Assembly: GCA_902802535.1 (NCBI GenBank)
Contig: CADCML010000018.1
Span: forward strand, 1 to 37,027
Direction: 5' to 3'
Length of the DNA stretch: 37,027 bases
Source of the DNA: an uncultured Bacteroidia bacterium
Lineage (GTDB): Bacteria; Bacteroidota; Bacteroidia; Bacteroidales; F082
Part shown: positions 1 to 8,632 of the stretch, piece after piece
Layout of the letters: each line of letters starts with the position of its first letter
Numbering within the stretch: the stretch's first letter is position 1
Notes under the pieces: generated by a model
The model's input: the letters and a program-made list of their open reading frames with translations, nothing else
Told to the model about the DNA's origin: nothing
Database searches by the model: none
Position numbers and translations under genes: made by a program

Positions 1-996
1 ATTGATTTCTTTTGCTCGTTTCCAATTCTTCACCGCCACTTCCTTGCTTGCATTCGCATAGCAATACTCGCACAAATGCGGACAGGTGTTGTACTCGCCG
101 ATGTCCTTGCTCACCATGCAGCCGCAAAACTGTCGCTGGCCTTTGTCGCGGTTGTCGCGGTGCTTGATGATGGTCGGTTTGGGGTCGAAAAGGTCGCCTT
201 CGGTAATCTCCACGCCGAGAAAGCCCATCAAAGCTTTGTCCTTGTGGGCGAATCGAATCATCAAGTCATCATCAATGCATTGGTTGTGCTGGATGCCGTA
301 CTGTTCAATGTCAATCTTCTCGCCACAGGTGGCCAATCGGTAGTGCCATTTCTGGTTGAGTTCCGAAAGCCTTTGGGCAAACTCTTCCATCTGGCCGGTC
401 GACCATTCCGTATAGTTCACATGGCTTTTCTCAAGGTTGGCTTTCACCTTTTTATATAAGGCGATGTCGGCATAACTGAAAACGAGCTTTTCCGTGTAAC
501 CCTTCAGTTGGTCGCCGATGTTTTCCACTTTTCTCAACAGGTCATCCAAACTGATGTGGTCGGTCAAAATCAGCGGATCGAAACGCCAAATCACACGGCC
601 TTGGCCCAATTGGTCCACAAGTCTTTTGAAGGTGTCAATCCTTTTCTCCAAAGGCGGAACGCCTTTTTCCAATCCTTCCTTTTCGTAATCGTTCAGCGTG
701 TATTGGATATAGCAGCCGATGTTCTTTTCCTCCAGTTCGTCCAAATGCCCAAGTAACGGCTCAGGATTTTTTGACCAAAACACGATGAAACGGCATTTCT
801 CATACGAAACGAAACTCTTCACGCCATTGAAGGGATTCGTCCAGGCAGAATAGCCCACCTTCAGCCGATGGAAAAACCAGTCGGCATAGAAAGCGGGAAT
901 GTCCGTGCTTCGGCTTGCGGAGATGATGACTGGAGCCTGCGCCTCCGCCATCATGCCGTTATCGCGCTGGATTTGTGTCTTTTGCCATTGTGCCAT
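1..996 (-). CDS. DUF1848 family protein, C-terminus cut by window edge
   Basis: The first 332 codons are visible and the 3' end lies outside the window. Near the start is the family-like stretch SASRSTDIPAFYADW. Further on are FWSKNP, a WRFDPL block and, near residues 288-307, a cysteine cluster (CGC, then CPHLCEYCYAN) that looks like a metal or Fe-S site. DUF1848 proteins are conserved but of unproven function; the cysteine motif resembles radical-SAM or spore-photolyase-like proteins, so a redox or nucleic-acid role is only a guess. The ATG at 996 follows a promoter-like box at 1025-1032; about 20 residues precede the conserved start, so a later ATG is possible. Confidence 0.8.
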   Translation of the reverse strand, partial: MAQWQKTQIQRDNGMMAEAQAPVIISASRSTDIPAFYADWFFHRLKVGYSAWTNPFNGVKSFVSYEKCRFIVFWSKNPEPLLGHLDELEEKNIGCYIQYTLNDYEKEGLEKGVPPLEKRIDTFKRLVDQLGQGRVIWRFDPLILTDHISLDDLLRKVENIGDQLKGYTEKLVFSYADIALYKKVKANLEKSHVNYTEWSTGQMEEFAQRLSELNQKWHYRLATCGEKIDIEQYGIQHNQCIDDDLMIRFAHKDKALMGFLGVEITEGDLFDPKPTIIKHRDNRDKGQRQFCGCMVSKDIGEYNTCPHLCEYCYANASKEVAVKNWKRAKEIN

Positions 997-1024
997 GTCG
1001 CGTTTTGTTATTGGTTGCCAAATG

Positions 1025-1056
1025 CAAAATTAGTTAAATCCACCTCATCTTGCAAA
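1025..1056 (-). promoter_or_regulatory. Promoter of the DUF1848 gene
   Basis: Read on the minus strand, TTTG (1053-1056) is followed after 20 bases by TAATTTTG (1025-1032). This matches the Bacteroidota -33/-7 pattern. Transcription would start roughly 20 bases upstream of the ATG at 996. Confidence 0.65.
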
Positions 1057-1084
1057 CGGAAAACCAAAATAGTTTTCAACAATG

Positions 1085-1204
1085 CACCATTCCAAGGATT
1101 TTTAAACATCCCAAAATTACACCATTCCAAGATTTTTTGCAAGCGTTTTTCGCACCATTCCAAGATTTTTTACATACCGATTTCTACACCATTCCAAGAT
1201 TTTT
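1085..1204. repeat. Four direct repeats, period about 34 bp
   Basis: Copies of CACCATTCCAAGATTTTT start at 1085 (with one extra G), 1120, 1153 and 1187, so they are 33-35 bp apart with non-conserved spacers. They fill most of the 997-1373 gap, which holds no convincing gene; the open frame across them is just repeat translation. On the minus strand one copy runs into TAATTTTG, a promoter-like box. The core CATTCCAAGA is related to the CATTCCCCAAGA core of the array at 18356-18440. Confidence 0.85.
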
Positions 1205-1258
1205 GGGAATTGTGAAGGTTTAACTTATTGATGGTTAAAAACTTGGTGTAACTCTCAA

Positions 1259-1363
1259 TCAAATCGCATCCGAGATGTTGGAATTGTCCTCAATCCGCAG
1301 ATTGTCGATGATGAACCGCTGGCGTTCCATGGTGTTCTTGCCCATGTAGTATTCCAGCAATGG
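1259..1363 (-). pseudogene. Detached second copy of the parE 3' end
   Basis: On the minus strand this reads as the last ~34 codons of a topoisomerase IV subunit [19 protein letters not shown], then DNLRIED, then a divergent tail and a TGA stop at 1259-1261. It matches the end of the intact parE at 2645-2750. In the 24 aligned codons from LEYYMG to RIED, the seven base differences I count are all synonymous. It has no start and lies 10 bases past the ATPase stop in a different frame, so it is a remnant, not a gene. Confidence 0.85.
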
Positions 1364-1373
1364 AAATCCGTTT

Positions 1374-2513
1374 TCAAAATATCTTGCCATCCCAAAGCAT
1401 TTTGAGAAAATCCGTCACATAAACGAGTTCCTTGTCTTCGGATATTCTTGTAATTGGGTCGAGTGAGACCAAAACCAAGCGGGCATCAGGGTGTTCCTCT
1501 TTGAAGGATTTCAGTCCAGCCTTATGTCTTGTCTTGACCTCTTCGCACGATTTGATTTCAATGGCAACTTTGGCATCACCGATAACCACATCCACCTCGA
1601 TGTTGGTATAAGTGTGCCAATACGAGATGGTCTCTCTTGACCTTGAGTAGCCATGGTAAGCGATAATTTCTTGGATAACATAGTGCTCAAAGGCGTGTCC
1701 GTAATCTGTCGTTCCTCTTTTCAACGAGTTGCGCCCTAAAAGATAGTTGGTCAGACCTACGTCAAAATAATAGAATCTCGGCGCTTGCACCAAACGCCGC
1801 TTGATGACCTTCCTGTAAGCCGGGATTTCAAAACCTATCAAGGTGTCTTTCAGGATTTGGAAATAGGCTTTCACCGTCTTGGCGGCAATGCCACAGTCGG
1901 ATGCGACGTTTTCGTAGTTGATCATTTCGCCGTCAGAGATGGCAGCCACTTCCATGAAACGCTCAAAGGCATCTATGTTTTGTACCAATGCCTCTTCTTG
2001 GATTTCTTCTTTCAAATACACGTCAACATAGCCTTCTATTCGGTCGGCAGCGTTGCTGGCCATGTAGTGCCTGGGTATCATGCCGTTTTGCACGGCTTTG
2101 TCAATCTCAAAATCGGTCACTTCGGGCCAAACCAAAGGGAACAGCGTTCTGGGTTGCGCCCTGCCACCTAAAGTGTTGGCGCCACTTCTTTTCAGTTTTC
2201 GGGCACTGGAACCACTAAGAATGAAACGCAGTTTCTTTTCCACCATCAACCAATGCACTTCATCAAGCAGGTCGGGAACTTTCTGGATTTCATCCACGAT
2301 AACCAACGTGTTTTCAGGTTGTGATGACAAAGCCTCCCTAAAGGCCTCCGGATTTCGCTTCAATCGACGACGTAGGTCTGATTTCAGTAAATCGTAGAAA
2401 ATGGCATCTGGAAAACGCTCTTTGAGCAGGGTGGATTTCCCTACTTGTCGTGCACCAAAAAGGAACATGGCTTCGTCCAATTGGTACTCTATGTCGAATA
2501 TTCGCTTGTACAT
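1374..2513 (-). CDS. AAA_14/DUF4143 family ATPase
   Basis: This 379-residue protein has the usual length and layout of the family. An N-terminal AAA domain carries Walker [10 protein letters not shown] (residues 20-28) and Walker [10 protein letters not shown] (69-77), followed by a GSSARKL segment. The C-terminal DUF4143 half has EVDVVIG and AIEIKS, which fits a restriction-nuclease-like fold. Such genes are common, mobile-looking and multi-copy in Bacteroidota; the cellular role is unknown. It sits between intact parE, 131 bp upstream, and a detached parE tail directly downstream, so it seems to have arrived by recombination at the parE end. Confidence 0.88.
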   Translation of the reverse strand: MYKRIFDIEYQLDEAMFLFGARQVGKSTLLKERFPDAIFYDLLKSDLRRRLKRNPEAFREALSSQPENTLVIVDEIQKVPDLLDEVHWLMVEKKLRFILSGSSARKLKRSGANTLGGRAQPRTLFPLVWPEVTDFEIDKAVQNGMIPRHYMASNAADRIEGYVDVYLKEEIQEEALVQNIDAFERFMEVAAISDGEMINYENVASDCGIAAKTVKAYFQILKDTLIGFEIPAYRKVIKRRLVQAPRFYYFDVGLTNYLLGRNSLKRGTTDYGHAFEHYVIQEIIAYHGYSRSRETISYWHTYTNIEVDVVIGDAKVAIEIKSCEEVKTRHKAGLKSFKEEHPDARLVLVSLDPITRISEDKELVYVTDFLKMLWDGKIF

Positions 2514-2566
2514 ATTTTGATGTAAAATCAGGATAGTGAAGTCGGATTTTCAATGAAAATACGGAG

Positions 2567-2600
2567 CAAAGGTAGGAAAATTCTTTAATTTCTGCACAAA
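2567..2600 (-). promoter_or_regulatory. Promoter of the ATPase gene
   Basis: On the minus strand TTTG (2597-2600) and TACCTTTG (2567-2574) are separated by 22 bases, matching the Bacteroidota -33/-7 pattern. The leader would be about 45 bases. The ATPase therefore probably has its own promoter and does not depend on parE. Confidence 0.6.
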
Positions 2601-2644
2601 ATAATAGAAAATTTCCAAGATCTATCCTTCGGTTTACTTGTCAT

Positions 2645-4585
2645 TTATATCTTATCCATCTCCGAGTCATCCTCAATCCTCAGGTTGTCAATGATAAACC
2701 GCTGGCGTTCCATGGTGTTTTTGCCCATGTAGTATTCAAGCAGTTCCTTGATGCCAAAGTCGTAGCGCAAAATGACCGGCTCAAGGCGCATGTTGGGGCC
2801 GATGAAGCCACGGAACTCGTCGGGGGAGATTTCGCCCAAGCCTTTGAATCGCGTAATTTCGGCTTGCTTGCCGCATTTCTCCTTGGCGGCTGTGCGCTCC
2901 TCGTCGCTGTAGCAATAATATGTCTCCTTCTTGTTGCGCACGCGGAACAAAGGCGTCTGTAAGATATAGACGTGACCGTTGCGCACAAGGTCAGGATAGA
3001 ACTGGAGGAAGAAGGTGAGCATCAGCAGGCGGATGTGCATACCGTCCACATCGGCATCGGTGGCGATGACGATGTTGTTGTAACGCAGGTTCTCAATGTC
3101 CTCGTCGATGTTCAGGGCGGCTTGCAAGAGGTTGAACTCTTCGTTCTCGTAGCACACTTTCTTGGTCATTCCCAAGCAGTTGAGTGGCTTGCCGCGCAGG
3201 CTGAACACGGCTTGGGTCTGCACGTCGCGGCTCTTGGTGATGCTTCCCGATGCGGAGTCGCCCTCGGTGATGAAGATGGTGCTTTCTAAGCGTTTCTCGT
3301 GGTTGGTGTTGAGGTGGATGCGGCAATCGCGGAGCTTGCGGTTGTTCAGGCTTACCTTCTTCGCGCTCTCGCGGGCGGCTTTCTTGATACCGGCAATCTC
3401 CTTGCGTTCCTTCTCGTTGGCTTGGATTTTGGCCTGCAAAACGCTGACGGTTTCAGGGTTCTTGTGCAGGTAGTTGTCCAAATGACGCTTCAGGATGTCG
3501 AAGACGTAAGTCTTTAAGAAAGGACTGTCGTTGGTGCCGTCAGGGTTGTTGGGCGCGAGGTGGGTGGAGCCGAGTTTAGTCTTCGTTTGTGCCTCAAAAA
3601 CAGGCTCTTGTATGCGGACGCACAAGGCACAAATCAGGCCTTGGCGGATGTCGGCAGGCTCGTATTCCTTTTGGTAGAACTCGCGCACCACGCGGGCATA
3701 GCCTTCGCGGAAAGCCGACTGGTGTGTGCCGCCTTCGGTGGTGTGCTGACCATTGACAAACGAATAGAAATAGTCGCTCGATTGCCCGTTGACATGGGTG
3801 AAAGCGGCTTCAAAGTCGCCGTCCTTGATGTGGATGATGGGGTAGAGGCCTTCGCCTTCCATATTGTTTTGCAAAAGGTCTAAAAGTCCGTTCTTGGAGT
3901 AATAGCGTTTGTCGTTGTAAATCAGGCTCAAACCACGATTGAGGTAGGCATAATTCCAAACACGTTTCTCGATGTATTCATCAACATAGTGGTAGTTGCC
4001 GAACAGAGCGGAATCAGGGATGAACTCGGTCAGAGTGCCTGTATCACCATCGGAAGGGATGATGCCAGAATCACTCACCAATTTACCTTGTGAAAACTCC
4101 ACAATTCTCGTCTTGCCTTCACGAATGGCCTGCACCTTGAAATAAGACGAAAGCGCGTTGACGGCCTTAGTACCGACGCCGTTCAAGCCGACCGACTTCT
4201 GGAATACCTTGCTGTCGTATTTTGCGCCCGTGTTGAGTTGCGAAACGGCTTCCTTCAGCTTGCCAAGCGGGATGCCCCGTCCATAGTCGCGGATACTGAC
4301 CTTCTTTTCCACCTTGTTGACGGTCACCTCGATTTTCCTGCCGAAGCCCGAAGTGAACTCGTCGATGGAGTTGTCAATCACCTCTTTGATAAGCACATAG
4401 ATGCCGTCGTCCTGCGAGGCACCGTCGCCGAGTTTGCCGATGTACATGCCCGGGCGGCGACGAATGTGCTCCATGTCCTCCAGATGTACGATGCTGTCGT
4501 CGTTATAGTTTTCGGTGGTTGGTGCTGGGTCTTCGCTCTGCGTGAAGATGTCGTCTTGCAGTTCGTCTTTGATTTCGTTGTCCAT
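2645..4585 (-). CDS. parE: DNA topoisomerase IV subunit B (ParE)
   Basis: This 646-residue type IIA topoisomerase B subunit provides the ATPase half of the enzyme that decatenates chromosomes with ParC. Visible motifs are the GHKL ATPase site (EVIDNSIDE, with Glu68 as general base and Asn72; DYGRGIP at 100-106; [14 protein letters not shown] near 133) and the TOPRIM site ([25 protein letters not shown]). The ending [19 protein letters not shown] is more typical of Bacteroidota ParE than of GyrB. No parC is nearby. The last codons are duplicated at 1259-1363, so the 3' end may have been replaced during an integration. Confidence 0.9.
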   Translation of the reverse strand: MDNEIKDELQDDIFTQSEDPAPTTENYNDDSIVHLEDMEHIRRRPGMYIGKLGDGASQDDGIYVLIKEVIDNSIDEFTSGFGRKIEVTVNKVEKKVSIRDYGRGIPLGKLKEAVSQLNTGAKYDSKVFQKSVGLNGVGTKAVNALSSYFKVQAIREGKTRIVEFSQGKLVSDSGIIPSDGDTGTLTEFIPDSALFGNYHYVDEYIEKRVWNYAYLNRGLSLIYNDKRYYSKNGLLDLLQNNMEGEGLYPIIHIKDGDFEAAFTHVNGQSSDYFYSFVNGQHTTEGGTHQSAFREGYARVVREFYQKEYEPADIRQGLICALCVRIQEPVFEAQTKTKLGSTHLAPNNPDGTNDSPFLKTYVFDILKRHLDNYLHKNPETVSVLQAKIQANEKERKEIAGIKKAARESAKKVSLNNRKLRDCRIHLNTNHEKRLESTIFITEGDSASGSITKSRDVQTQAVFSLRGKPLNCLGMTKKVCYENEEFNLLQAALNIDEDIENLRYNNIVIATDADVDGMHIRLLMLTFFLQFYPDLVRNGHVYILQTPLFRVRNKKETYYCYSDEERTAAKEKCGKQAEITRFKGLGEISPDEFRGFIGPNMRLEPVILRYDFGIKELLEYYMGKNTMERQRFIIDNLRIEDDSEMDKI

Positions 4586-4602
4586 AAAAGCCTATTTGAG
4601 TG

Positions 4603-4610
4603 CAAAATTA
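4603..4610 (-). promoter_or_regulatory. -7 box of a parE promoter
   Basis: TAATTTTG on the minus strand lies in the 34-bp gap between the flippase stop and the parE ATG. This suggests parE has its own promoter with a leader of about 10 bases. I do not see a clear TTG at the right upstream distance. Confidence 0.45.
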
Positions 4611-4619
4611 CGAAAAAAG

Positions 4620-5903
4620 TCAAATAAAACCTTTAATTTCTGTTCTAACCCACTCCCAATCTTCACGATTCGGGACCAATTGCCCCAATCGACTTCCAGT
4701 TTGCTTGTGGAACACAAACCACTGATAAACAAACAAAGCTGAATAAGTCAATGAAGTGGTGATGGCTGCGCCTCGGATGCCTAACCAAGGAATCAATACA
4801 AATGCCGCTATCAGCGTGACACTGAGGCCGATGAGTGAGGCGTAAAGGTTGTATTTCGGTCGTCCAGTGCCAGAAAAATAGTTGGCCAAAATGGTGTGTG
4901 CGGAAAAGAAAACGATACCGGGTGCCATCAGCAAAATGACGGTGCGGATGTTGCTGAACTCACCTGAGAAAACCCACTCGAAGAACGAAGTCGGCAGCAA
5001 ACAAATAACCAACAAAGCACTGAAAGTCAGTAGTATGGAGAGCTTCATGAAACGCAAGGTGAGTTGTGAGGCGCGTTGCTTGTTTTCGGTGTTGCTCAAA
5101 GCAGAAAACGCCACCAAACCGATGCTTTGCCCGACGATGTTCACGCCTTCAGTGACTTGCGTTCCTGAGGCATAGACGCCAATTTGCTGCTCGGTGCAGT
5201 TTGTGCGTAACAGATAGACACTCAGTCGCTTGTTGAGCGTGCTGACCAAAGTGGAGAGTTGCAGGAAAGCCCCATAATGCAGCATTTCCTTGAGGCTGTC
5301 TTTCAGCGGCTCGCCGCCTTCACGTTTCAATGTGGGGAAGAGGAACCCCCAGCCGATGAGTGTTGCCAGACTGTAGCCGCAAAGTTGGGAATATAGCAAG
5401 GCTTTGGCGGTTCTCAAATTCAAGGCGAAAATCAAGACAGCCATCATCGTGACTTGGGTAAGTATCTGCGTGATAAACAGCCAGTTATAGGTTGCCACTT
5501 TCTCTTTCCCAAGGAAATGGTTGAGGTTGAACTCGTGCAGGCTGTAGATGAAAGTCATTAGCAGGACGAGCCAGGCATAGCCTTCGGGGACAATGTTGTG
5601 ATAGAACTCAGGGAAGAAATGTAATATGTTGAACAACAGTAGATAAACCAACATTACGAAGGCAATCCAACCGTAGGAAAGTTTCATCAGTGTGGCGAGT
5701 TTCTTGCGTGGCGTGAAATACACCAATCCGCTGCCAGCAATGAGTTCTATACCTATTAATAAAAAGGTGATGTCGGTTTGTGCGATGAAGGCCTTGCCCC
5801 ATTCGGCGGCACCGAGGCATTTGGTGCCCATGATGAGCGTAGCCATCTGCGTTAGCACATTGATGGCCCTTGCCGCACCCGTTCCGAGGATTTTCTTGAA
5901 CAC
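4620..5903 (-). CDS. Polysaccharide/oligosaccharide flippase (MOP superfamily)
   Basis: The 427-residue protein is almost entirely hydrophobic, with about 12 predicted membrane segments, as expected for Wzx-type flippases that move lipid-linked sugars across the inner membrane. Typical features are the N-terminal KKILGTGAARAINVLTQM segment, a GVYASGTQVTEGVNIVGQSIG block mid-protein, and YFSGTGRPKYNLYASLIG followed by WLGIRGAAI in the last third. There is no glycosyltransferase cluster around it, so its substrate cannot be read from context. It precedes parE by 34 bp and is divergent from the PQQ gene. Confidence 0.85.
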   Translation of the reverse strand: MFKKILGTGAARAINVLTQMATLIMGTKCLGAAEWGKAFIAQTDITFLLIGIELIAGSGLVYFTPRKKLATLMKLSYGWIAFVMLVYLLLFNILHFFPEFYHNIVPEGYAWLVLLMTFIYSLHEFNLNHFLGKEKVATYNWLFITQILTQVTMMAVLIFALNLRTAKALLYSQLCGYSLATLIGWGFLFPTLKREGGEPLKDSLKEMLHYGAFLQLSTLVSTLNKRLSVYLLRTNCTEQQIGVYASGTQVTEGVNIVGQSIGLVAFSALSNTENKQRASQLTLRFMKLSILLTFSALLVICLLPTSFFEWVFSGEFSNIRTVILLMAPGIVFFSAHTILANYFSGTGRPKYNLYASLIGLSVTLIAAFVLIPWLGIRGAAITTSLTYSALFVYQWFVFHKQTGSRLGQLVPNREDWEWVRTEIKGFI

Positions 5904-5925
5904 TTTTTAGCCTTCCGTTGAAAAG

Positions 5926-5959
5926 TTGGGCAAAAGTACAAAGAAAAGCGGTATTTTTG
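5926..5959 (+). promoter_or_regulatory. Promoter of the PQQ-protein/hydrolase operon
   Basis: TTG (5926-5928) and TATTTTTG (5952-5959) are separated by 23 bases. The start lies about 35 bases before the ATG at 6000. The region is interleaved with the opposing flippase promoter. Confidence 0.6.
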
Positions 5960-5962
5960 CAA
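5931..5962 (-). promoter_or_regulatory. Promoter of the flippase gene
   Basis: On the minus strand TTG (5960-5962) is followed after 21 bases by TACTTTTG (5931-5938). It overlaps the plus-strand promoter of the PQQ operon, so the two divergent units share the same 37 bp and may exclude each other. Confidence 0.6.
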
Positions 5963-5999
5963 TTTCTTTGAAAGTTTTGCTTTGATATGCCTTCGAACT

Positions 6000-7589
6000 A
6001 TGAAACGACTGGCCTTGTTATTCCTGTTTAGCATCATTGTTGCCTTTCCGATGTGTTCCTTGGAGCAGCCTCGGATTGTTGTGGAGGAAACTGAAACACC
6101 AATTGCCGATACCATCCCTCCGACCATTGATGACTATGGCTTTCCCGACACGATGTTTGCTTCGGCGGAAAAGGTGAGGTTCGTCATCGATACTTTTTGT
6201 TTGACGGTTCCATCGGAATTATCTGATTATGAGAATGTTTACGATAACTCCAAGGGGATTTTCATGTTTCGTGGCGACCCTTCCCGCAATCCAAACTTTT
6301 ATGGTCGATTGCACGGTGATTCCATCAATATCAAGGTGGACTGGGTTTTTAAAACCGAAAAAGACACTTTCCATACGGCGCACGGCGTTTGGTATGGTGG
6401 TACGGGTTGGACTGGTCAGCCTGTTTATGTGCGCTGGCCCGACAGCCTTTTGCAGCGTTTTCGAAGTTCAAGTGATTCGATAACCGAGCATTTGCATGAG
6501 CAGGAAATCATCGTGGCATCCTTATGCGGAAAGCTCTATTTCATTGATTTTCAGTCTGGATTACCCAGCCGTAAATGTGTTGATGCCAAAAATGTGCTGA
6601 AGGGTACGCCCTCGCTCAATCCCTCGTTGAATGGTCAGCTGTATGTGGGTCACGGCGTGCAGAAACAGGCTCCGTTTGGCAACATGGTTTTCGACTTGTT
6701 CTCTCATGCTACGGTACATTCGTTTGGTCGCGATAGGGAAGCATGGCGTTCGTGGAATGCTTTCGATTCTTCGCCTGCCATCATGGGCGGTTTTTTGTTC
6801 CGTCCGAGCGAAAACGGTACGCTTTACAAGTATTACGTCGCCGACGGAAACTATACGTTACATTCTACATTGCGCTATTCCATGAGCAAATTCAACCGGT
6901 CGCCCGGTATTGAGTCATCGATGGCGATTTGCAAAAACTATGGCTATCTCACTGATAATGATGGCAATGTGTTGTGTGTTAATTTGAATACTTTGAAACC
7001 CGTTTGGCGTTATTGGAACCATGACGATACCGATGCCTCGCCGCTTGTCGATGTGGAAGATGGCGTTCCCTTCGTTTATACGGGTTGCGAGGTTGACCGT
7101 CAGGGCAGTTCGGGAAAGAGCTATTTCGTGAAACTGAACGGACTGACGGGAGAGCTGGTTTGGGAAGACACCATCGCCTGCAACCGACGCCAATTGGGAG
7201 AAAAGATTTTGGACGGCGGCATGTATGCCTCGCCTTTGTTGGGAGCTTTTGATTGCGAAGGATTGATTTTCAGCAATTTCTGTGTCAGCAAAGAAGATAC
7301 TTTAGGCTATTTGGTTGCCTTTGACAAGAGGAATGGCCGAATCGTGTACCGCACCAAGACCAAACATTATTGCTGGTCGTCGCCCGTGGCTTTCTATAAT
7401 GATGACAACGAAATGTTTGTCTTCACTGCCGACGTGGGCGGAAACGTGTATCTCATCAAAGGGAAAACGGGCGAGATTGTGGCCTCCAAGAAGGTGGGAC
7501 ACATCTTTGAATCGTCGCCCATCATCGTCGACGACAAGATTATTTTAGGCTCTCGAGGTAATAAAATCTATAAGATTTCGTTGCAATAA
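6000..7589 (+). CDS. Exported PQQ-like beta-propeller protein
   Basis: The frame opens with a TTG at 5982, but the ATG at 6000 gives a clean signal peptide (MKRLALLFLFSIIVAFPMC). The Cys could be lipidated, though the lipobox is poor. The 529-residue product has repeated beta-propeller blades recognisable from phrases such as GKLYFIDFQSG, GNVLCVNLNTLKPVWRYW, LNGLTGELVWED and GGNVYLIKGKTGEI, each followed by a strand motif like SSPAI or ASPLL. The fold is that of PQQ-binding or BamB-like scaffolds; no dehydrogenase active site is evident, so a binding or scaffold role is more likely. It is in an operon with the hydrolase 3 bp downstream. Confidence 0.85.
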   Translation: MKRLALLFLFSIIVAFPMCSLEQPRIVVEETETPIADTIPPTIDDYGFPDTMFASAEKVRFVIDTFCLTVPSELSDYENVYDNSKGIFMFRGDPSRNPNFYGRLHGDSINIKVDWVFKTEKDTFHTAHGVWYGGTGWTGQPVYVRWPDSLLQRFRSSSDSITEHLHEQEIIVASLCGKLYFIDFQSGLPSRKCVDAKNVLKGTPSLNPSLNGQLYVGHGVQKQAPFGNMVFDLFSHATVHSFGRDREAWRSWNAFDSSPAIMGGFLFRPSENGTLYKYYVADGNYTLHSTLRYSMSKFNRSPGIESSMAICKNYGYLTDNDGNVLCVNLNTLKPVWRYWNHDDTDASPLVDVEDGVPFVYTGCEVDRQGSSGKSYFVKLNGLTGELVWEDTIACNRRQLGEKILDGGMYASPLLGAFDCEGLIFSNFCVSKEDTLGYLVAFDKRNGRIVYRTKTKHYCWSSPVAFYNDDNEMFVFTADVGGNVYLIKGKTGEIVASKKVGHIFESSPIIVDDKIILGSRGNKIYKISLQ

Positions 7590-7592
7590 ATT

Positions 7593-8555
7593 ATGAGGAG
7601 GTTATTGTTGTTTCTGATCGGCTTGTTGCCCTTGTGTTCTTCGGCGCAAATCATAGCGTGCCGCGATTCCATCAAGGACGGCTACGATTTTTGGCTGTAT
7701 TTGCCCGATGATTACAATGCCCCTGATACCAAAAAGCCTGTAGTGATGTTCCTTCACGGGCGAAGCCTTTGCGGCAACAATCTGAGCAAAGTGCGCGACT
7801 ATGGCTGCATCGATGCCCTGACCAGAGGCAGAGCCATTGATGCCATTGTGGTGGCTCCGCAAGCGAACACCAAATGGAAACCCGAAAAAGTGATGGATGT
7901 ATTTGATTGGGTGAAAGCGCGTTATCCCGTCGATACCAACCGATTTTATGTCTTGGGAATGAGCATGGGCGGCTATGGCACCATTGATATGGCGGCACGT
8001 TATCCCGACCGGATTGCGGCAGCCATGGCCATGTGTGGTGGTGCCTCAGTCAAGGAACTGTGCGGCCTCAACGAAGTGCCTTTGTGGATTATCCATGGCA
8101 CGGCCGACAAAGCGGTGCCAGTAAGATGCTCGGAAAGGGTGGTCAATGCCATGATAGAGTGCGGCGACACCAGCCGGCTCATCTTCGACAAGATGAAAGG
8201 GGTCAACCACACGCGATTGGCTCGCGTCTTTTATCTTGGCCAGACCTACGATTGGCTGTTTGCACATTCATTAGCCGACTCCAGCAGAATGGCCAACAAG
8301 GATTTCGAAATGACAAACAAAATTTTGGCCGATGCTTATGACGACTTTGATAAATCCTTTCAGGTCAACATAGTAGAACCGAAGCCCAAACCACAACCGA
8401 ACCCAGAGCACAGGGAGTATTATGTCGTCAAAAAAGGCGACACCTTGAGCAAGATTGCGGTGGAACAACACACTACGGTTAGTCTTCTTTGCAGGCTCAA
8501 CAATATGAAGAAAACCGACACGCTCCGAGTGGGCAGAAAGATTCGAATCCGTTAA
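7593..8555 (+). CDS. Secreted alpha/beta hydrolase with C-terminal LysM domain
   Basis: The 320-residue protein has a signal peptide (MRRLLLFLIGLLPLCSSAQ) and an esterase/dienelactone-hydrolase-type domain. The HGRSLCG oxyanion region lies near residue 55, the nucleophile Ser124 is in GMSMGG, Asp172 in HGTADKAVP and His206 in GVNHTR form a complete triad. After a proline-rich linker (KPKPQPNPE, ~264-272) a LysM domain starts at YYVVKKGDTLSKIA (residues 276-319), which should bind peptidoglycan or related N-acetylglucosamine polymers. The enzyme is thus probably held at the cell wall; its ester substrate is unknown. It starts 3 bp after the PQQ gene. Confidence 0.88.
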   Translation: MRRLLLFLIGLLPLCSSAQIIACRDSIKDGYDFWLYLPDDYNAPDTKKPVVMFLHGRSLCGNNLSKVRDYGCIDALTRGRAIDAIVVAPQANTKWKPEKVMDVFDWVKARYPVDTNRFYVLGMSMGGYGTIDMAARYPDRIAAAMAMCGGASVKELCGLNEVPLWIIHGTADKAVPVRCSERVVNAMIECGDTSRLIFDKMKGVNHTRLARVFYLGQTYDWLFAHSLADSSRMANKDFEMTNKILADAYDDFDKSFQVNIVEPKPKPQPNPEHREYYVVKKGDTLSKIAVEQHTTVSLLCRLNNMKKTDTLRVGRKIRIR

Positions 8556-8574
8556 GTCGTCAACCATGGAAGAC

Positions 8575-8611
8575 AAAACAACCTGCCAGAAACGCTCTGA
8601 CAGGCTGTTTT
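8575..8611. terminator. Bidirectional terminator between converging genes
   Basis: A 15-bp stem (8575-8589 with 8597-8611, two G-T pairs) with a 7-base loop is flanked by A-run and T-run, so it can stop transcripts from both the hydrolase and the sugar transporter. Confidence 0.85.
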
Positions 8612-8632
8612 CGTTAATGGAATGTCGGGCGA

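Noticed and set aside
1085-1204. Possible CRISPR array
   Set aside because: Repeats of ~18 bp with ~16-bp spacers, imperfect copies and no cas genes do not fit a CRISPR array.
868-1215. Open plus-strand frame of 115 residues with HHSKIF repeats
   Set aside because: It is the antisense of the DUF1848 start followed by translation of the 34-bp direct repeats; it has no plausible start or composition.
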